A stretch of DNA of 64,000 nt from Nonomuraea endophytica (lineage in GTDB: Bacteria > Actinomycetota > Actinomycetes > Streptosporangiales > Streptosporangiaceae), in NCBI RefSeq assembly GCF_014203235.1, contig NZ_JACHIN010000001.1, forward strand, positions 496,001 to 560,000. Reading direction: 5' to 3'. Below are positions 9,277 through 17,468 of this stretch, one piece after another (the first letter of the stretch is position 1; each line of letters begins with the position of its first letter). Below the pieces are notes generated by a model that was not told where the DNA came from, made no database searches, and was given only the letters and a program-made list of their open reading frames with translations. Made by a program: the position numbers and the translations under genes.

Positions 9277-9465
9277 GCCCTCGACCCTCTCGCCGATCGG
9301 CGGGGGTGCGCGGCGGATTGACCTCCCGACATACCAATGCTGGGGCAATCAATTCCCCCGGCTGTGATTCCGTCGATTCCCTCGATTCCCGTCGCACGAT
9401 GCGAAAGATGAATATCGGGGATATGCCACACTTGCCGGGGGTTCGTGAAGGGGAGGTGGTGCCCG

Positions 9466-10152
9466 GTGGTCGGGCGTGGAGTGGCGGTGCTGGCGGTGCT
9501 CGTGGCGGGAACGGTCCTTCCCGCGATCCCCGCGCAGGCGGCGAAGGTCAACTGCGCGAAGGCCAAGTGCCTGGCCCTGACGTTCGACGACGGGCCGGGC
9601 AAGACGACGCCCGAGCTGCTCAAGGTGCTCAAGAAGGCGAAGGTCAAGGCGACGTTCTTCGTCATGGGCAAGCAGGTGGAGCGGCGGCCGTCCGTGCTGA
9701 AGCGGACCGTCGCGGACGGGCACGCGATCGGCAACCACACCTACGGGCACCCGTCGCTGCCCTCGCTCATGGACGAGCAGGTCACGACCGAGCTGCGGTC
9801 CACGCAGGAGATCGTCGAGCGGGTGGCGGGGATCACGCCGAAGATGTTCCGCCCGCCGTACGGGCACACCGACGAGCGCATCGTGGAGCTGGCGGCGCAG
9901 GAGGGCATGTCGCAGGTCATGTGGACCGGCACCACGCTCGACTGGCAGTCGCGCGACGTCAAGAAGATCAAGGCGGCGGTGCTGAGGCTGGCCAAGCGCA
10001 ACGGGGTCATCCTCATGCACGAGACCGTCCCGCAGACCGTGCGGGCGATGCCGGAGATCATCAAGGAGCTCAAGAAGCGCGGCTACACACTTGTCACCGT
10101 GCCCCAGCTGGCCGGCGGCAAGAAACTGGAACCGGGAATGGTATATCCGTAA
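9466..10152 (+). CDS. Secreted polysaccharide deacetylase (NodB domain)
   Basis: Carbohydrate esterase family 4 type enzyme removing N-acetyl groups from peptidoglycan or chitin-like glycans outside the cell. The GTG at 9466, 9 nt after GGAGG, yields a classical signal peptide (VAVLAVLVAGTVLPAIPAQA). Motif 1 TFDDGPG lies at about residues 39-45, followed by the metal-binding GNHTYGHPS, RPPYG, the WTGTTLDWQ segment and the final VILMHE. All catalytic motifs appear intact. An upstream GTG at 9445 would lengthen the N-terminus by seven residues. It diverges from the AftA-like gene and is 50 nt upstream of the second polytopic protein. Confidence 0.92.
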   Translation: MVGRGVAVLAVLVAGTVLPAIPAQAAKVNCAKAKCLALTFDDGPGKTTPELLKVLKKAKVKATFFVMGKQVERRPSVLKRTVADGHAIGNHTYGHPSLPSLMDEQVTTELRSTQEIVERVAGITPKMFRPPYGHTDERIVELAAQEGMSQVMWTGTTLDWQSRDVKKIKAAVLRLAKRNGVILMHETVPQTVRAMPEIIKELKKRGYTLVTVPQLAGGKKLEPGMVYP

Positions 10153-10202
10153 TGGGCGGGTAGGGTTTGCGCTCAGGTGCACTCTCCCCGGCCTCAGGAA
10201 TC

Positions 10203-11570
10203 ATGCGCGTTCTCCGTTCCACGTTCCTGCCCATCCAGCTCGTGCTGCTCTGCTGGTGGGCCGCTTTCTACCCCGGCCTGTTCAGCCGTGACTCGGTCCT
10301 CTACCTGAGCCACACCCTGGCCGGACCGTGGATCAGCGACCACTCGGTCCTCTACGACTCCGTGCTGTGGCTCAGCATGTGGCTCACCGGCGATCTCGGC
10401 GCGGTGACGCTGCTGCAGACGACCGCGACGGCCCTGACGCTCACGTTCTTCGCGCGGGCGCTGATCGCGCTCGGCGCGCCGCCGCGCTGGACCAACGCCA
10501 TGGCGATCGTGCTGGCGTTCCTGCCGCCGCTCGGCGCGTTCTCGGTCGCGCTGTGGAAGGACGTGCCGTTCACGATCTGCGCGGTCGCGATCGCCGGCGT
10601 CTGCGCGCGGGTGGCCGCCGACCGCGACCTCACCAACAGCCGCCTGGCCGCGCTGGCCGCCCTGTTCACGCTGCTGGGCCTCTTCCGCGCCAACGGCTTC
10701 CTGGTCGTCGCGATCGCCGTGGCCGCACTCCTGCTCGTCGTGCCCCTTCTGCGGGTACGGCTGGCGCTGCTCGGCACCGCGGCCGCCGCCATCCCCCTGC
10801 TGCTCAGCAACCTGATCTTCCCGCTGGTCGGGATCTCGGCGCCGAGCAAGACGTACGTCTACCACACCGCCTTCGGCGACATCGCGGTCGCCTTCCACGA
10901 GCGGCCCGACCTGTTCGACAACAGCGACCGGGCCATGCTCGCCACCATCGCGCCGCTCAGACGCTGGGACAGGGGCGGCACCTGCCACACGATCAACCCG
11001 CTGATCTGGCGCGGTGACTTCAGCTGGCCGCAGGCCGACGCCCACGCCACCGAGCTGCTCGACCTGTGGAAGCGGCTGCTGGTCAAGGAGCCCGGCCTGG
11101 TCGTGGACACCCGGCTGTGCAGAGGCGCGATCGCCTGGCAGCTCTGGGCCGACGACGAGGACACCGGCGGCGACACCTACCGCTTCTCCCGCCGCCCGAA
11201 CGCCGACTCCTACATCGGCGAGGACCAGGTGCCCGACTACCGGGGCCGCGAGATCTTCACCCTGCGCCCGCTCAACCAGGGCCTGAACTCGCTGGCCGGC
11301 ACCTGGCTGGACGTTACGCTCAACAAGGCCGTCGACTGGATGTTGTGGCGGGGCGCGCTCTGGGCGTACCTGTCCTACCTCGCGGTCGCGCTGGCCGCCT
11401 GGTCGCTGCGCAACCGGTACGTGCTCGGCGTCGCCGCCATCGTCCTGGGCCAGCAACTGGCGATCCTGGCCAACATCTCCGCCCAGGACTTCCGCTACAT
11501 GGCCACGCCGATCTTCGTCGGCGTCATGCTGCTGCCGCTGCTGGCCTCTTCGTTCAAGCGCCGGTCGTAG
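10203..11570 (+). CDS. Polytopic membrane protein, paralogue of the 4375-5835 product
   Basis: Integral membrane protein of 455 residues with about ten hydrophobic helices, starting at the ATG at 10203 behind AGGAA. The shared blocks (WWAAFYPGLFSRDSV, DHSVLYDSVLWLS, TGDLGAVTLLQ, LWKDVPF, RLCRGAIAW) show homology over the full length to the minus-strand protein at 4375-5835. The long loop before the C-terminal helices carries paired Cys residues (the C in GTCHT and in RLCRG) in both copies, possibly an external disulfide. Its 3' end overlaps the convergent HxlR gene by 76 nt. Function unknown; the surface polymer context suggests envelope assembly. Confidence 0.8.
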   Translation: MRVLRSTFLPIQLVLLCWWAAFYPGLFSRDSVLYLSHTLAGPWISDHSVLYDSVLWLSMWLTGDLGAVTLLQTTATALTLTFFARALIALGAPPRWTNAMAIVLAFLPPLGAFSVALWKDVPFTICAVAIAGVCARVAADRDLTNSRLAALAALFTLLGLFRANGFLVVAIAVAALLLVVPLLRVRLALLGTAAAAIPLLLSNLIFPLVGISAPSKTYVYHTAFGDIAVAFHERPDLFDNSDRAMLATIAPLRRWDRGGTCHTINPLIWRGDFSWPQADAHATELLDLWKRLLVKEPGLVVDTRLCRGAIAWQLWADDEDTGGDTYRFSRRPNADSYIGEDQVPDYRGREIFTLRPLNQGLNSLAGTWLDVTLNKAVDWMLWRGALWAYLSYLAVALAAWSLRNRYVLGVAAIVLGQQLAILANISAQDFRYMATPIFVGVMLLPLLASSFKRRS

Positions 11571-11965
11571 TTCTCGCGCGCCAGCGCGACGCAGGCGCTG
11601 TGCTTGCGCGACCAGTTGGTCACCATCAGCAGCGCCTCATACAGCTCCAGCGCCATCGGCGTGGTCTGATACTCCACCTTCGGCGGCACCGTCGGATACA
11701 CCGTGCGCTCCAGCATGCCGTCGCGCTCCAGGTTGCGCAGGGTCAGCGTCAGCATGCGCCGGCTGACGCCCTCGACCGTGCGCTCCAGCTCCGTGAACCG
11801 GACCGGTCCCCGGGACGCGACCACGATGATCTGGATCGCCCACTTGCCGGCGATCCGGTCAAGGATCTCGCGCGGCGGGATCGGGCACTGGCCCGACTCG
11901 ATGAGCGCCTGGGCGTCCGCCAGCGTCTTGAGCTGGCCTGGTACATCGGTGTTCCCCTGGGACAT
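11495..11965 (-). CDS. HxlR-family transcriptional regulator
   Basis: DNA-binding winged-helix regulator of about 156 residues from the ATG at 11965; an in-frame start at 12013 is possible but lies inside the divergent promoter. The order CPIPPREILDRIAGKWAIQIIVV, GPVRFTELERTVEGVSRRMLTLTLRNLERDGMLERTVYPTVPPKVEYQTT is diagnostic of HxlR. Family members usually sense electrophiles or drugs and repress a divergent gene, here the DHA2-type exporter at 12043. The last 76 nt overlap the convergent membrane-protein gene, so its C-terminal tail after about residue 130 is unusual. Confidence 0.9.
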   Translation of the reverse strand: MSQGNTDVPGQLKTLADAQALIESGQCPIPPREILDRIAGKWAIQIIVVASRGPVRFTELERTVEGVSRRMLTLTLRNLERDGMLERTVYPTVPPKVEYQTTPMALELYEALLMVTNWSRKHSACVALARENYDRRLNEEASSGSSMTPTKIGVAM

Positions 11966-12042
11966 GAAAGTGCCTTCTTCCGTAGGACCTTGATGGTCAC
12001 ACACGATGTCCACTGTTACAAGTCGTTCCCTAAGGAAGCATC

Positions 12043-13425
12043 GTGAAGAACAAGTGGACAGCCCTCGCCCTCCTCACCACCACCCAGTTCGTCCTCATCC
12101 TTGACTCCACCATCGTCGGCATCGCACTGCCGCTCCTCGGCCAGGACCTGCGCATGGACCAGGAACAGCTGTCGTGGGTGCACACCGCCTACTCGCTCGT
12201 GTTCGGCGGCCTGCTGCTGCTCGGCGGGCGTCTTTCCGACTTCTTCGGCCGGCGGCGGGTGTTCGTCGCCGGGATGTTGTTGTTCGCGCTCGCCTCGTTG
12301 CTCGGCGGGCTCGCCTCCGGCGGGGTGCTGGTCGTGGCGATGCGGGCCGTACAGGGGGTGGCCGCGGCGCTCGTCGCGCCCGCCGCGCTGTCGCTGGTGA
12401 TGACCATCTTCAACGGTGACCCCGACCGCGACCGGGCCATGGGCCTGTGGGGCGCGGTCGGCGGCGTGGGCGCCTCGACCGGCGTCGTGCTCGGCGGCGT
12501 GCTGACCGACTGGCTCGGCTGGCGCTCCGTCTTCTACGTCAACGTCCCGGTCGGCGTCGTCGTCGCCGTCCTCGCCCTGAGCCTGCTCCCCCACGTCCCG
12601 CCCTCCGGCGCCCGCGGCTTCGACGTCCTGGGCGCGGTCACCTCGACCGCGGGCCTCGGCCTGCTCATGTACGCCGTGGTGGAGTCCTCCCTGCCGCTGG
12701 GCGGCCTGGCCCTGGCTGTCCTGGCATTGTTCCTGGTCGTCGAGTCTCGCTCCAAGAACCCGCTGATGCCGCTCTCGATCTTCCGCAAGCCGTTGCTGCG
12801 CGCGGGCAACACGATCATGTTCCTGGTCGCCGCCGCCGCCCAGCCGCTGTTCGTCATCCTCACCCTCTACACGCAGTACGTCCTCGGCTACTCCGCCACC
12901 GAAGCCGGCCTGTCGGTCGTGGCCATCTCCATAGCGATCGCCCTGACCGCCTCCACACTCGGCGGCCGGTTCGTCAGCCGGTTCGGCCTGCGCGCCACCG
13001 CCGTCACCGGCATGACCCTGATCACCGCCGGAGCCGTCGCCTACCTCCGCATCACCCCCGCCAGCACCTTCCTCGGCACCCTCCTGGCCCCCGAACTCCT
13101 GACCGGCATCGGCTTCGGCCTCCTGGTGGTCGCCGTCACCATCGCCGCCACCGCCGAGGCGACACCGGAGGAGGCTGGGCTGGCGTCCGGCCTGTTCAAC
13201 GTGACGCCGCAGGTGGGCATCTCCATCGGCGTCGCCGCCCTCGTCTCCCTGGCCACCACCGTCACCGGCCCTGCCTCTTCACCGGAGGCGCTGACGGCTG
13301 GATACCAGGCGGCGATCATGGCATCGGCGGGGATCGCAGTAGTGGGCCTGATCGCGGCGATCGTGATGCTGCCGCGCAAGCACGCTCCGAAGTCCTTGAA
13401 GGAAGAAGCCCACTCCGCCGTTTGA
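12043..13425 (+). CDS. MFS drug/metabolite exporter, DHA2-like
   Basis: Proton-driven exporter of 460 residues. It starts at GTG 12043 behind AAGGAAG, opens with FVLILDSTIVGIALPLL (antiporter motif D1), then GRLSDFFGRRR (motif A) and GVGASTGVVLGGVLTDWLGWRSVF with VNVPVG (motif C region), all typical of DHA2 proteins such as the EmrB/QacA group. About 13-14 membrane segments are visible. The divergent HxlR regulator 77 nt away is the likely repressor. It ends 5 nt before the convergent MarR gene. The drug specificity cannot be predicted. Confidence 0.9.
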   Translation: MKNKWTALALLTTTQFVLILDSTIVGIALPLLGQDLRMDQEQLSWVHTAYSLVFGGLLLLGGRLSDFFGRRRVFVAGMLLFALASLLGGLASGGVLVVAMRAVQGVAAALVAPAALSLVMTIFNGDPDRDRAMGLWGAVGGVGASTGVVLGGVLTDWLGWRSVFYVNVPVGVVVAVLALSLLPHVPPSGARGFDVLGAVTSTAGLGLLMYAVVESSLPLGGLALAVLALFLVVESRSKNPLMPLSIFRKPLLRAGNTIMFLVAAAAQPLFVILTLYTQYVLGYSATEAGLSVVAISIAIALTASTLGGRFVSRFGLRATAVTGMTLITAGAVAYLRITPASTFLGTLLAPELLTGIGFGLLVVAVTIAATAEATPEEAGLASGLFNVTPQVGISIGVAALVSLATTVTGPASSPEALTAGYQAAIMASAGIAVVGLIAAIVMLPRKHAPKSLKEEAHSAV

Positions 13426-13430
13426 ACGGC

Positions 13431-13862
13431 CTACTGCGGGAACACGAGCTTGACCAGTAGGTCGATCAGCTGCTCTCGTTCGGCCTCGGTCAGCGGGGCG
13501 AGGAGTTCCTCGTGCATGGCGACGAGCGCGGCCTCCAGCCGGACGAACTGCTCCCGCCCCGCCTCCGTCAGGGAGATGACGTTGCGGCGCCGGTCGTCCG
13601 GGTCCGGCGTACGCTCGACCAGCCCACGCTCGGCCAGCTCGTTGATGACGGCGACCAGATCGCTGCGGTAGATGCCGGTCCGGTCGCTCAGCTCGGCCTG
13701 GCTGGCAGGTCCGGAGTCGTGCAGGGCGACCAGGGCGCTGTAGTGCCACTTGCGCGCGTCCAGCTCGGCGAACCCGGAGTTCACCACCCGGTCGGCTTGG
13801 GCGGCGGCGAGGCCCAGCAGTCTGCTCGGCACCCTTCTGAGGCGGGCCGGGGTCTTCTCCAT
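13431..13862 (-). CDS. MarR-family transcriptional regulator
   Basis: Winged-helix repressor of 143 residues. Visible are the dimerisation helices, WHYSALVALHDSGPASQAELSDRTGIYRSDLVAVINELAERGLVERTPDPDDRRRNVISLTEAG (DNA-binding domain and wing) and C-terminal helices. The gene diverges from the haloalkane-dehalogenase-like gene, and the gap contains a palindrome with two extra half-sites, so autoregulation and control of the neighbour are likely. The ligand is unknown; a halogenated or aromatic compound is an inference from the neighbour. Confidence 0.93.
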   Translation of the reverse strand: MEKTPARLRRVPSRLLGLAAAQADRVVNSGFAELDARKWHYSALVALHDSGPASQAELSDRTGIYRSDLVAVINELAERGLVERTPDPDDRRRNVISLTEAGREQFVRLEAALVAMHEELLAPLTEAEREQLIDLLVKLVFPQ

Positions 13863-13878
13863 GAACCACAGGCTATTG

Positions 13879-13936
13879 CGTTAGTGGCACTAACGATGTA
13901 ATTTCGTTCATGTCACTAACGTTTATCCGACTAACG
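13879..13936. promoter_or_regulatory. Putative MarR operator: palindrome plus two half-sites
   Basis: CGTTAGTG G CACTAACG is a perfect 8-bp inverted repeat at 13879-13895. The half-site CACTAACG recurs at 13914-13921 and GACTAACG at 13929-13936, just ahead of the hydrolase ribosome site. Placement between divergent marR and hydrolase genes suggests binding by the MarR product. Confidence 0.75.
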
Positions 13937-13945
13937 GAGTACATG

Positions 13946-14800
13946 ATGCCCGCCATCGAGGTTCTCGGCTCGACCATCCACTACGAAGACACCGGCTCCG
14001 GCACCCCGATCGTCTTCCTCCACGGCAACCCCGCCTCCTCCCACATGTGGCGCAAGGTGCTCCCGCTGGTCGGCGAGGGCCGGTTGCTGGCGCCCGACCT
14101 GATCGGCATGGGCCGCTCGGGCAAGCCCGACATCGACTACACCTTCGCCGACCACGCGCGCTACCTGGACGCCTGGTTCGACGCGCTCGGCCTGGAGGAC
14201 GTGGTGCTCGTCGGCCACGACTGGGGCGGCGCACTCGCCTTGGACCGAGCCGCCCGCCACCCCGAGAACGTCCGCGGCGTGGCCGTCTTCGAAACCTTCC
14301 TGCGCCCCCTGTCCTGGGCCGAACTGGGCGACGGCCCACGCGCCCGCTCCGAAGCCATCCGCTCCCCCCAGGGCGAAGAACTCGTCCTCGGGAGCGACTA
14401 CTTCATTCAGACCGCCTACACCGGCGGCGTCCTCACCCCCGTCAGCGAGGAGGAGAAGGCGGCCTACCTGGCGCCGTTCCCCACCCCCGAGAGCCGCCGC
14501 CCGATCCTGGCCTGGGCCCGGTCCATCCCGCTGGACGGCGATCCCGCGGACGTGGCCGACCGCGTCACCCACTACGGAAAGTGGCTCACGGCCAGCCACG
14601 ACACGCCCAAGCTCCTGCTCACCTTCGACGGCTCGCTCGTCCTGCTCATCACCCCCGAGGTGGCCGAGTGGAGCAAGTCCTCGGTCGCGGCCCTGGAGAT
14701 CGAATACGCCGGCGCCGCCGGCCACCACGCCACCGAAGACCAGCCGGAGAGGATCGCGGCAGCCATCGCCGCCTGGGCCGATCGCCACGACCTCCGCTAG
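13946..14800 (+). CDS. Haloalkane-dehalogenase-like alpha/beta hydrolase
   Basis: Alpha/beta-hydrolase of 284 residues. The HGNP loop places Asn28 where haloalkane dehalogenases bind halide. GHDWGG gives Asp92 (nucleophile, not Ser) with Trp93 as second halide ligand. VAVFETFLRPL gives Glu116 at the catalytic-acid position of the DhaA/LinB subgroup, and GHHATED supplies the base (His260). All five residues needed for hydrolytic carbon-halogen cleavage are therefore present. The start at 13946 follows GGAG by 6 nt. Control by the divergent MarR protein is likely. Activity on halides is inferred from residues; an epoxide hydrolase is less likely because of the Glu position and Asn in HGNP. Confidence 0.8.
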   Translation: MPAIEVLGSTIHYEDTGSGTPIVFLHGNPASSHMWRKVLPLVGEGRLLAPDLIGMGRSGKPDIDYTFADHARYLDAWFDALGLEDVVLVGHDWGGALALDRAARHPENVRGVAVFETFLRPLSWAELGDGPRARSEAIRSPQGEELVLGSDYFIQTAYTGGVLTPVSEEEKAAYLAPFPTPESRRPILAWARSIPLDGDPADVADRVTHYGKWLTASHDTPKLLLTFDGSLVLLITPEVAEWSKSSVAALEIEYAGAAGHHATEDQPERIAAAIAAWADRHDLR

Positions 14801-14804
14801 AGCA

Positions 14805-14844
14805 CCGGTGATCCCTTGCCCCCGCGAAGGGAAGGGATCACCGG
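14805..14844. terminator. Bidirectional terminator between convergent genes
   Basis: Perfect 13-bp inverted repeat (CCGGTGATCCCTT at 14805-14817 and AAGGGATCACCGG at 14832-14844) with a 14-nt loop. It starts 5 nt after the hydrolase stop and precedes the convergent SGNH hydrolase stop at 14882. Confidence 0.8.
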
Positions 14845-14881
14845 AGTCCCCCCGCTGCGGACCCCGGGTCAGGGGGTCACG

Positions 14882-16132
14882 TCAGCGCAGGTCCGCAGGA
14901 TCGACGGCGTACGCCACCGCGCGATACCCGGCATCGTTGAGGTGCAGGTGGTCACCGGAGTCATAGGCAGGATCAAGCTGGTCCCCGTCCGACGACGAGG
15001 CGAGGACCCGGTCGAGATCGACCACCGCGTCATACTCACCCGCCGTACGGATCCAGGCGTTCACCTCATCCCGCTTGGCCTCGCTGACCGCGTCGTAGTA
15101 CTGCGAACCCTTCATCGGCGGCAGGGTCGCGCCGATGACCCGCACCCCCTTGGCCCGCGCCTGCCGGATCAGCTCACGGTGCCCGGCGATGAGCTGCCGC
15201 GCGGAGACATCGGTGGGCGGAGCGCCGCCAGGAGAGGGCGCCCGGCTCATCCCGATGTCGTTGATGCCCTCCAGGACGATGACCGTGCCCACGCCCGGCT
15301 GGCCCAGCACATCGCGCCCGAACCGCGAGGTGCCCTTGTCACCGAGCTGCATCGAGTCGACCGTCACCCGGTTCCCGCCGATCCCCTGATTGAGTACGGC
15401 ACGCGGCCGACCGGCGGCGGCCAGTCGCTCTGCCAGTTCGTCGGGATAGCGGTTGTCGGCGCCCGGTCTGGACCCGTAGCCGTCGGTCAGCGAATCTCCG
15501 AAGGCGACCACGCCCCGGCGATGCGTACCACCGATGACGTCAACCCCGCTCAGGTAGTACCAGGACACCGTGGTCTCGGTGAACGCCGCGCCGCCCACGT
15601 CGGCCCGGTGGTCGCCGCTCGCGCGGTAGCTGGGCGCCATGGCCTGGGCGTGGTAGGTCGAAGGCCCGGTCGGCGCGGCGAAGTAGAGCGTGACCGTGAC
15701 CGAGCTCAAGGCGTCCACCGGCAGCGGCACCAGATCACTCGCGAGCTCGGCCCCGGCCGGGACGGTGAAGGACCTCGCCCCCTTGACGGTGAGATGCCGG
15801 ACCGACCCCCGCCGGACGGCTGCGCCGTCCCCGGCACGCGCGACCGTGGCCCCCGCGACCTTCAGCGGGGTGGTGCCGTAGACGTTGGACAGCCGCACCC
15901 GAGCCGCCACACCGCCCACGCTGACCCGGACCACCTGGCGAACCGTCTGCTGGGCGAAACCCTCCTTTGACCAGTTCGGCGTGTAGTTGACGCCCGGCCG
16001 CTGCGGCGAGGCGGTCCAGGTGGCGTCCCAGCCACCGGTGCCGCTCTCAGCGGAGGCGATCCCTGATCCCGCGGTCGCGGCGGCGAGGACGAGGGCGAAG
16101 GTGATGGCGAGTCGTCGGGGTGGGACAGGCAA
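14882..16132 (-). CDS. Secreted SGNH/GDSL-type lipase/esterase
   Basis: Exported serine hydrolase of about 416 residues. The TTG at 16132, 7 nt after GAGGAGA, gives a clean signal peptide (RRLAITFALVLAAATAGSGIASA). A beta-rich N-terminal domain of about 180 residues precedes the SGNH core: block I VAFGDSLTDGYGSR (nucleophile Ser), block II GIGGNRV, block III LEGINDI and block V DHLHLNDAGY with catalytic Asp and His. This two-domain layout is known in actinomycete SGNH proteins. Likely substrates are extracellular acyl or glycan esters. Longer in-frame starts extend past the good ribosome site and add no recognisable sequence. Confidence 0.9.
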   Translation of the reverse strand: MPVPPRRLAITFALVLAAATAGSGIASAESGTGGWDATWTASPQRPGVNYTPNWSKEGFAQQTVRQVVRVSVGGVAARVRLSNVYGTTPLKVAGATVARAGDGAAVRRGSVRHLTVKGARSFTVPAGAELASDLVPLPVDALSSVTVTLYFAAPTGPSTYHAQAMAPSYRASGDHRADVGGAAFTETTVSWYYLSGVDVIGGTHRRGVVAFGDSLTDGYGSRPGADNRYPDELAERLAAAGRPRAVLNQGIGGNRVTVDSMQLGDKGTSRFGRDVLGQPGVGTVIVLEGINDIGMSRAPSPGGAPPTDVSARQLIAGHRELIRQARAKGVRVIGATLPPMKGSQYYDAVSEAKRDEVNAWIRTAGEYDAVVDLDRVLASSSDGDQLDPAYDSGDHLHLNDAGYRAVAYAVDPADLR

Positions 16133-16328
16133 CGGATGTCTCCTCACGAAAGCCGCACCTGGGGGCACGGGCGCTTCACATGGGGAAATCATCGCCGCGG
16201 AGCCACAGGCGATCATCGCCCTCCGGTCGCTCGTCCGGCTACCACGTCCAGGGCAGATCCGGGCCTGGCACTACGACGGGAGGAGCAGGCTCGATTGACT
16301 TCTTAGGGCTTCTATGTTTACTTAATGA

Positions 16329-16353
16329 CTCTAAAGAACTTAGAGCCTCTAAG
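16329..16353 (+). promoter_or_regulatory. Overlapping inverted repeats upstream of the FAD monooxygenase
   Basis: CTTAGAG C CTCTAAG (16339-16353) is a perfect 7-bp inverted repeat. It overlaps CTCTAA-5 nt-TTAGAG (16329-16345), giving three alternating half-sites just before the ribosome site. It looks like an operator, but no regulator gene lies next to this promoter. Confidence 0.6.
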
Positions 16354-16364
16354 GGGACGTGCGC

Positions 16365-17468
16365 ATGAAAGTGATCATTGTGGGTGGGGGCATCGGCGGG
16401 CTCGCCACGGCCGTCGCCCTGCACCAGCGCGGAATACAGGTGGAAGTCCTCGAACGCGCCGCCGAGTTCACCGAGGTGGGCGCCGGACTCAGCATCCAGC
16501 CCAACGGCCTGCGCGCCCTGGACGCCCTCGGGCTGGGCGAGCATCTGCGCGCCGGTGTGCTGGCCGGTCCGCCCGCGGGCATCCGCAACAGCCGGGGAGA
16601 CTGGCTGATCCGCAACGACGTCGACGACCTCAAGCGCCGCTTCGGCCCGTGGGTGACCGTCCACCGGGCCGCCCTGATCGGCCTGCTGAGAGCGGCCGTG
16701 CCGGCGGAGGCTCTGCGGCCCGGCACCGCCGTACAGGAGGTGCGACCCGACGGCACGGTCCGCCACAGCGGCGGCGTCTCCACCGCGGACGTCGTGGTCG
16801 GCGCCGACGGCGTGCACAGCGTGACCCGCGGCTCCCTCTGGCCCAGCCTGTCCAGTCCCCGCTACGTCGGCTACACCACCTGGCGCTTCATCGCCCCACC
16901 CCAGCCCGTCGAGGAGAGCGTGGAGACATGGGGCAGAGGCGAACGCTTCGGCTACCTGCCGATGCCCGACGGCCGCATCTACTGCTACGTGATGGCCAAC
17001 GCCCCCGCCGGCTCCGACATCGGCCTGAACGAACTCCGCGAACGCTTCGCCCGCTGGCACCGGCCCATCCCCGCACTCCTCGAGTCCGTGGCCGAGGAGG
17101 CAGTGCTCCAACGCGACACCCACGAACTGCCGAAGCTCCCCACATACGTCTCAGGAAACGTCGCCCTACTCGGCGACGCGGCCCACGCCATGACCCCCAA
17201 CCTGGGCCAGGGCGCCTGCCAGGCGCTCGAAGACGCCGTCACGCTCGCCCACACCCTCGACACCCTCGGCCCGCGCGCGGGCCTGGCCGCCTACGACCGC
17301 GCCCGCCGGCCCCGCACCCAGATGATCGTCCGCCGCTCCCGCCAGGTCGGCGCCCCCGCACACTGGACGTCCACCCCCATGACCACTCTGCGGGACGCGG
17401 CCCTGCCCCTTCTGCCCAAGATGTTCTTCAACCGCTCACTCACCCCCACCTACACCTGGACGATCTGA
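16365..17468 (+). CDS. FAD-dependent monooxygenase (PHBH/UbiH-type)
   Basis: Flavoprotein hydroxylase of 367 residues acting on an aromatic or polyketide-like substrate with NAD(P)H and oxygen. It starts with the Rossmann motif MKVIIVGGGIGGLATAVAL, has GADGVHS (DG motif) in the middle and LLGDAAHAMTPNLGQGACQALEDA (second FAD motif) near residue 270-290. The ATG at 16365 lies 7 nt after AAGGGGA. Its stop overlaps the start of the next gene (TGATG), so the two are one operon. No substrate can be named; the pairing with a small membrane protein is unusual. Confidence 0.9.
   Translation: MKVIIVGGGIGGLATAVALHQRGIQVEVLERAAEFTEVGAGLSIQPNGLRALDALGLGEHLRAGVLAGPPAGIRNSRGDWLIRNDVDDLKRRFGPWVTVHRAALIGLLRAAVPAEALRPGTAVQEVRPDGTVRHSGGVSTADVVVGADGVHSVTRGSLWPSLSSPRYVGYTTWRFIAPPQPVEESVETWGRGERFGYLPMPDGRIYCYVMANAPAGSDIGLNELRERFARWHRPIPALLESVAEEAVLQRDTHELPKLPTYVSGNVALLGDAAHAMTPNLGQGACQALEDAVTLAHTLDTLGPRAGLAAYDRARRPRTQMIVRRSRQVGAPAHWTSTPMTTLRDAALPLLPKMFFNRSLTPTYTWTI

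Noticed and set aside
7240..9321. Long plus-strand frame opposite the AftA-like gene
   Set aside because: It is Gln/Arg/Gly/His rich without domains; the opposite strand has membrane helices and a conserved loop.
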